The position numbers and the translations under genes were made by a program. From CAWJFJ01 sp963800065 (GTDB lineage: Bacteria; Actinomycetota; Acidimicrobiia; Acidimicrobiales; UBA8190), in assembly GCA_963800065.1 (NCBI GenBank), contig CAWCZO010000011.1, positions 558,001 through 622,000 of the forward strand: a stretch of DNA of 64,000 nt. The letters run 5' to 3'. The notes beneath the pieces are model-generated. The model was given only the letters and a program-made list of their open reading frames with translations, was not told where the DNA came from and ran no database searches. Positions 58,926 to 64,000 of the stretch are shown piece after piece; position 1 is the first letter of the stretch; each line of letters opens with the position of its first letter.

Positions 58926-61748
58926 CTACTCGCCACATCCTCCGCCGCCCAGACTGTCCTGATCGGTGGCTGACGTGTTGGACGGTGGGATGCTCAGGAC
59001 GGTTCCTGCCGGAGGAGTGAGGGTGGCCGTGTTGGATATGTTCGACGCGCTCTCGAAAGCTTCGGAGGTGATGACGGCGTCGACTGTGTAGACGATCGAC
59101 GATCCGGCCGGCATGTCCACCGTGTCGTTGATGTCGTTGTAGCCGGGACCACTGCCCGAGGGATTGGTGTCGGTTGCCCCGCCGGACGGGGTGGACGAGT
59201 AGGTGTCACTGTAGAAGTCGGCGGTGTTCGTCGAGTAGCTGTCCGTCACCACCACGCCGTTCACCGCCGTCGACCCGGAGTTGGTCACGCTGATGGTGTA
59301 CGTGATGTACGGGTCGCAGTCCAGATCCTCACCGAGCGTCGGGGGATTCGAGCTGCCCGGGTCCGGGTAGGCGTCGTCGGACTTCGTGATGTTCAGCTGG
59401 GCCGTGGGCGGCGCGGCGGCGTCGGAGAGGCCCGTCTCCACCAGAGGATTGGGGTCGGCCGTCACGATGATGGCCGGAGGAGCGGGTGACGGTGTGGTGC
59501 CGACGGGTGGCTGACCCTTGTTGCCCTTCTTGGTCTTCTTGGTCTTCTTGGTCTTCCCGTTCCCTGTCTTCTCGCCCTTGGTGGTGTTGGAGGTCCCCCC
59601 ACCGCCGGTGGGGAGGGTCTCCTGGGGGGCGACGACGGTGAAGGTCGTGGTGTAGGTGGGGTGGGTCCCCGCCTCCACGTCGGCCACCACCGTCGAGGTC
59701 CCGGGGGCGCACGAAGCTCCCTTGAAGACGAAGACGGCGTTGCCGTCGTCGTCGAGGATGCTGGTGGCCTCGATGGTGCCCGAGGCCTGGTTGATGGGAG
59801 CGCCCACCCCCGGCTCCCAGCGCCAGCCCTGGCCGCAGCGGTTGTCGAGCTGGGCCGAGGAGATCTCGACGGGCTGGCCGGCGTAGACGGGGTCGGTCTC
59901 CACGTAGAAGACGGTGTAGACGTCGGAGTTGCCGCTGTCGGGGCTGTTGCCCGTCTCGACCTCGGTGGAGGGGTAGTCGCTCACCCCGGGGGAGGTGACG
60001 TTCGGTGGCAGGACCACCAGCTCGGTGGTGGCCGTCAGGTACGGCGCATCGATGAGGTCGGCCTCGATGAGGTCGGTCCCCGGCGAGCAGTCCTGGCCGT
60101 CCACGACCACGGTGACGTTCCCGTCGTCGTCGAGGTAGGTGGTGATGGAGTTGACCCCCGTCCGCGGCGCCCTCGTCGACCCCTGCTGGAGGGTCTCGAA
60201 GGTGATCCCCCCGAGACAGCTGTTCTGGAGCTGCTGGGAGTCGATGTTGACGGGGTCGTCGGCGTAGGCGGGGCTCGTCTCGACCTCGATGACGTCGTGG
60301 ACCTGGGAGCCGTAGGCGATGGACCCGTCGGTGTCGTAGGCGCCGATGTCACAGGGCGCGATTCGGGGGAAGCCGCGCTGGTCGGTGGGCGGGCAGTCGG
60401 AGGCGGTCACCTTGTCGACGGCGATGCTCGTCTCCTGGAGCTCGACGGTCTGGGTGGGCCCACCGTTGTCCTGGAGGCCGGCGGGGTCGAGACCCGACGG
60501 CGTGTCGGAGTAGCTGTGGTTGGCGGGAGAGAACCCGCACGACCCGTCGTCGTCGAGGTTGTAGCCGCCGTCGCTCAAGACGCCGGTGCAGTCGGTGGCA
60601 CCGCCGCTGTCGGCCACGATGGTGGCCGTCAGGCTCACCATACCGTCGGCGTCGATCCCCCCACCGCTGTTGCCGCAGGCCGACGTACAGCCGCCGGTGA
60701 CCCTGTTGCCCCACAGGGTGCTGTTGGTGACCTCCACCGCCCCACCGGCGAAGATGCCCCCGCCGAAGGCGCCGCAGTTCGTGTCGCAGCCGGTGTTGGC
60801 GGCGTTGTCGGCCACCGTCGAGTTCTCGACCAGCAAACCGGCGGTACTGCCGTTGTTGATGCCTCCACCCGTGGGGCCGCAGGCGGCGGAGCAGCTGTTG
60901 TCGGCCTGGTTCCCCGACACGGTGCTGGCGTCGACGGTGGCCACGCCCTGGTTGTCGAGACCGCCACCGGAGGCACCGCAACTGTCCTCGCAACCGGCGT
61001 CGGCGAAGTTCTCCGACAGGGTGCTGTCGTTGAGGGTCACCGTGCCGAAGTTCTCGATGCCGCCGCCGGCGGCGCCGCAATCGGCCGTGCACCCGATGTT
61101 GGCGCTGCTGTCCGACACGGTGCTGTCGGTGAGAGTCAGGGCGCCGCCGGTCTCGTTCTCGATGCCGCCGCCGGCGGCGCCGCAGAACAGATCGCAGCCG
61201 GAGTTGGCGCTGCTGTCGGTCACGGTGACGTCGGTGAGGGTCAGGGTGCCGGAGTTGTCGATGGCGCCGCCCGAGGCGTCGCACCCTTCGGAGCAATAGG
61301 CGTTGGCGGCGCCGTCCTCGATGGTGATCCCGGAGATGACGACGGTGGCGCCGGCGTCGACGATGAAGACCTGGGAACTTCCGTCGCCGCTCACCGCCAG
61401 CTGGCCGGCCCCGGGCCCGGAGATGGTGATGTTCTTGGCGATGGTGATCGGGCCGCTGGTGAGGAAGATGGGCGAACTGGGCGGACAGGAGACGGAGAAG
61501 GCGACGGTGTCACCGGCGGCGGCGTTGGACACCGCCTGGCGCAAGGAGCCGGATCCGGAGTCGTTGCAGTTGGTGACGGCCTGGGTGGCGGCACCGGCCA
61601 CCGGGGCCGGGAGGACGGCCAAAGAGGCGGCCCCGAGCACCATGGCCAGGGTGGCCAGGAGCAGCCGGGGGGCTCCCCGGGAGGCCAGCTGTCGGGAGGC
61701 CAGCCGTCGGGGGACGGAGCGACGGCGCACCGTCACAGAGGGTGCCAT
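58926..61748 (-). CDS. Secreted beta-helix surface protein with cysteine-pair repeats
   Basis: A 940-residue exported protein. The N-terminus has basic residues and a signal peptide (LLLATLAMVLGAASLAVLPAPVAGAA). Residues about 55-480 form a right-handed parallel beta-helix with repeated units: seven carry a C-x3-C pair followed by Gly-Gly-Gly-Ile (GCDLFCGAAGGGIEN, GCTADCGAAGGGIEN, GCEDSCGASGGGLDN and others). Two tandem similar domains follow (DDDGNVTVVVDGQDC, DDDGNAVFVFKGASC), then a Lys-rich stretch with TKKTKKTKK, and a DUF11-like C-terminal domain (YTISVTNSGSTAVNGVVVTD). No LPXTG motif. Start ATG 61748; an upstream GTG is possible. Confidence 0.82.
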   Translation of the reverse strand: MAPSVTVRRRSVPRRLASRQLASRGAPRLLLATLAMVLGAASLAVLPAPVAGAATQAVTNCNDSGSGSLRQAVSNAAAGDTVAFSVSCPPSSPIFLTSGPITIAKNITISGPGAGQLAVSGDGSSQVFIVDAGATVVISGITIEDGAANAYCSEGCDASGGAIDNSGTLTLTDVTVTDSSANSGCDLFCGAAGGGIENETGGALTLTDSTVSDSSANIGCTADCGAAGGGIENFGTVTLNDSTLSENFADAGCEDSCGASGGGLDNQGVATVDASTVSGNQADNSCSAACGPTGGGINNGSTAGLLVENSTVADNAANTGCDTNCGAFGGGIFAGGAVEVTNSTLWGNRVTGGCTSACGNSGGGIDADGMVSLTATIVADSGGATDCTGVLSDGGYNLDDDGSCGFSPANHSYSDTPSGLDPAGLQDNGGPTQTVELQETSIAVDKVTASDCPPTDQRGFPRIAPCDIGAYDTDGSIAYGSQVHDVIEVETSPAYADDPVNIDSQQLQNSCLGGITFETLQQGSTRAPRTGVNSITTYLDDDGNVTVVVDGQDCSPGTDLIEADLIDAPYLTATTELVVLPPNVTSPGVSDYPSTEVETGNSPDSGNSDVYTVFYVETDPVYAGQPVEISSAQLDNRCGQGWRWEPGVGAPINQASGTIEATSILDDDGNAVFVFKGASCAPGTSTVVADVEAGTHPTYTTTFTVVAPQETLPTGGGGTSNTTKGEKTGNGKTKKTKKTKKGNKGQPPVGTTPSPAPPAIIVTADPNPLVETGLSDAAAPPTAQLNITKSDDAYPDPGSSNPPTLGEDLDCDPYITYTISVTNSGSTAVNGVVVTDSYSTNTADFYSDTYSSTPSGGATDTNPSGSGPGYNDINDTVDMPAGSSIVYTVDAVITSEAFESASNISNTATLTPPAGTVLSIPPSNTSATDQDSLGGGGCGE

Positions 61749-61923
61749 CAGACCCCGAGACCGCCGTGTCCAACCTCTCGACCCCACGGTCGCCCCCCGT
61801 CGTCAGGAAGAGAACGCGACGAGCGTCCTCCCAACCACAGAAAGCGTACGGGGAGGGCCGGTGCGTGGGCATCGACAGATATGACGAAATCAGCCCCGAC
61901 CAGGCAGGGCCGTCGCCGGGGGG

Positions 61924-62949
<1,026 letters not shown>

Positions 62950-62950
62950 C

Positions 62951-63589
62951 TCAGCCTGCCTCGTTGGTCGGGGGACCGGGGTCCCTGCTCGGTGGACCGG
63001 AGTCCCTGGTGATCGTCAGATGGGATGAACCCTCGTCGGAGCCGCCCCCGGCGATGGCTCGCAGCCGGGCGGCGCGGCGCGCCAGCTTAGGCAGGGCCAC
63101 GCGGCCCGTCCGCTGGAGCTCCACGATCCCGTAGGGCCGGATCAGGTTCTCGAAGTCGTCGATCTTGGACGGCGAACCGGCCAGCATCACCGTCATCCGG
63201 TCCTGGCCGACGTCGACGATCTTGCCTTCGAAGACGCCGACGAGACCGATCACCTGGCCGCGGTCGGCGGGGCTGGCCGACACCGTGGCCAGGAGCATCT
63301 CCCGCTCGGTGGCGTCCTCGGGGGCCAGCTCGAAGATGTCGACGACGTTGATGAGCTTGTCGAGCTGCCGGAGAATCTGCTCGAGGGGGGCGGACTCGAC
63401 GTCGACGACGATGGTGATCCGCGAGAGGTGCTCGTTGTCGGTGGGGGCGACGGCCAGGGAGTAGATGTTGAAGCCGCGCCGGGAGAAGAGCGAGGCCACC
63501 CGGGCCAGGACGCCGGCCTTGTTCTCGACCAGGACCGAGACGATGTGGTGCCGGGGCGGACCGGAGCCGGCCCCTCCCGTGCCGGCCAT
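62951..63589 (-). CDS. ilvN: Acetolactate synthase regulatory subunit
   Basis: A 212-residue small subunit with an ACT domain: HIVSVLVENKAGVLARVASL, FNIYSLAVAPTDNEHLSRIT, LNVVDIFELAPED-like region and a second ACT-like half. It should give valine feedback to IlvB. ATG at 63589 overlaps the ilvB stop (TGATG); a GTG at 63592 is possible. The C-terminal tail (about 30 residues, Pro/Gly/Asp-rich) is longer than usual. Confidence 0.92.
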   Translation of the reverse strand: MAGTGGAGSGPPRHHIVSVLVENKAGVLARVASLFSRRGFNIYSLAVAPTDNEHLSRITIVVDVESAPLEQILRQLDKLINVVDIFELAPEDATEREMLLATVSASPADRGQVIGLVGVFEGKIVDVGQDRMTVMLAGSPSKIDDFENLIRPYGIVELQRTGRVALPKLARRAARLRAIAGGGSDEGSSHLTITRDSGPPSRDPGPPTNEAG

Positions 63590-64000
63590 CACCGGCCCCC
63601 TTCACCTTCGGAGGGGCCGACGATGATGTCGTCGTTGGAGGCCCCGGCGGGGACCATCGGGTAGACCTTCTCGAAGGCGTCGGTCCGGAAGTCGATGACG
63701 ACCGGACGGTCGTCGATCCCGTTGGCCTTCTCGATGGCGGGGGCCACCTCCTCGGCCGACTCCACCCGCAGTCCCACGCAGCCCATGGCCTCGGCCCACT
63801 TGACGTAGTCGGGGAGGTCGGGCGAGAGGTAGACCTCGGAGTAGCGCTCGGCGTAGAAGAGCTCCTGCCACTGGCGGACCATCCCCAGGTAGGCGTTGTT
63901 CAGGATGGCGATCTTCACCGGGATCCGCTCGGCCGAGGCGGTGACGAGCTCCTGGGCCGTCATCTGGAAGCAGCCGTCGCCGTCGACGGCCCAGACCGTC
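63589..64000 (-). CDS. ilvB: Acetolactate synthase large subunit, C-terminal part
   Basis: The C-terminal about 137 residues of a ThDP-dependent acetolactate synthase: VWAVDGDGCFQMTAQELVTA (ThDP-binding GDG...), ILNNAYLGMVRQWQELFY, and RPVVIDFRTDAFEKVYPMVPAG. The gene continues beyond base 64000, so its start and control region are not visible. First gene of the ilvBNC operon. Confidence 0.93.
   Translation of the reverse strand, partial: TVWAVDGDGCFQMTAQELVTASAERIPVKIAILNNAYLGMVRQWQELFYAERYSEVYLSPDLPDYVKWAEAMGCVGLRVESAEEVAPAIEKANGIDDRPVVIDFRTDAFEKVYPMVPAGASNDDIIVGPSEGEGGR

Noticed and set aside
60349..61296. Long Arg-rich minus-strand open frame overlapping the beta-helix gene
   Set aside because: Same strand but wrong frame; composition is that of a GC-rich shadow (RRRR/HRQ runs) and it has no motif. 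The beta-helix frame has a signal peptide and regular repeats.

Overview
The window is GC-rich, densely packed DNA from an actinobacterium. Frequent GTG starts, 4-base stop/start overlaps, WXG100 proteins, a FadA5-type thiolase, a deazaflavin-type nitroreductase and an EthA-type monooxygenase all fit Actinomycetota, and my best guess is class Acidimicrobiia (inference; no rRNA marker is present). I see no tRNA, rRNA, insertion sequence, prophage or CRISPR array.

Layout: 1-2249 is the 3' part of a PAS-rich hybrid histidine kinase. 2548-5327 is a three-gene operon (FadA5-like thiolase, EchA19-like hydratase, PaaI-type thioesterase) preceded by a perfect KstR-type palindrome, which points to steroid side-chain beta-oxidation. 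5534-13909 holds single metabolic genes: hydrolases, methyltransferases, a phosphotransferase, a WXG100 protein and a cytochrome P450. 14417-20940 is a cyclic-nucleotide-themed block: a 43-residue Lys/Thr-rich peptide, a PqqD-like/M50 protease fused to two cNMP-binding domains, a Cys-rich protein, a Crp/Fnr regulator, two small proteins, a class III cyclase/ATPase and a decayed second cyclase. 21319-23468 is an acyl-CoA dehydrogenase and a hydrolase.

23484-34263 is a branched-chain amino acid region: leuB-ilvE-cimA-orphan on the minus strand, greA-leuC-leuD on the plus strand, then leuA on the minus strand. Both leuB and leuA are preceded by a 13-codon leader peptide rich in Val/Ile or Val/Leu codons and a terminator hairpin, the layout of ribosome-mediated attenuation. 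34484-41619 carries a DUF4349 protein, an ECF sigma/anti-sigma pair, serA, a class I aminotransferase and serC. 41629-43590 has a SET-domain protein and two further WXG100 paralogues, one with a C-terminal zinc ribbon. 43873-49389 is regulatory: ArsR/AHSA1, an STAS-like protein overlapping a SnoaL-tailed sigma factor, PadR with a membrane protein, and TetR with an F420-type reductase and a likely operator. 49411-58850 is a compact minus-strand run: thiolase-like protein, two ABC exporter halves, a Baeyer-Villiger-type monooxygenase and TldE/TldD. 58926-61748 is a secreted beta-helix protein with a ladder of cysteine pairs. 61924-64000 is ilvB-ilvN-ilvC, with ilvB running off the end.

Four genes (histidine kinase, both ABC halves, TldE) are each broken by a frameshift of the same sense, one surplus base in a GC-rich stretch. 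Sequencing or assembly indels are the simplest explanation. The most promising new biology is the cNMP/M50/peptide block, the WXG100 family with its shared PWxRFMT motif, and the two attenuators.
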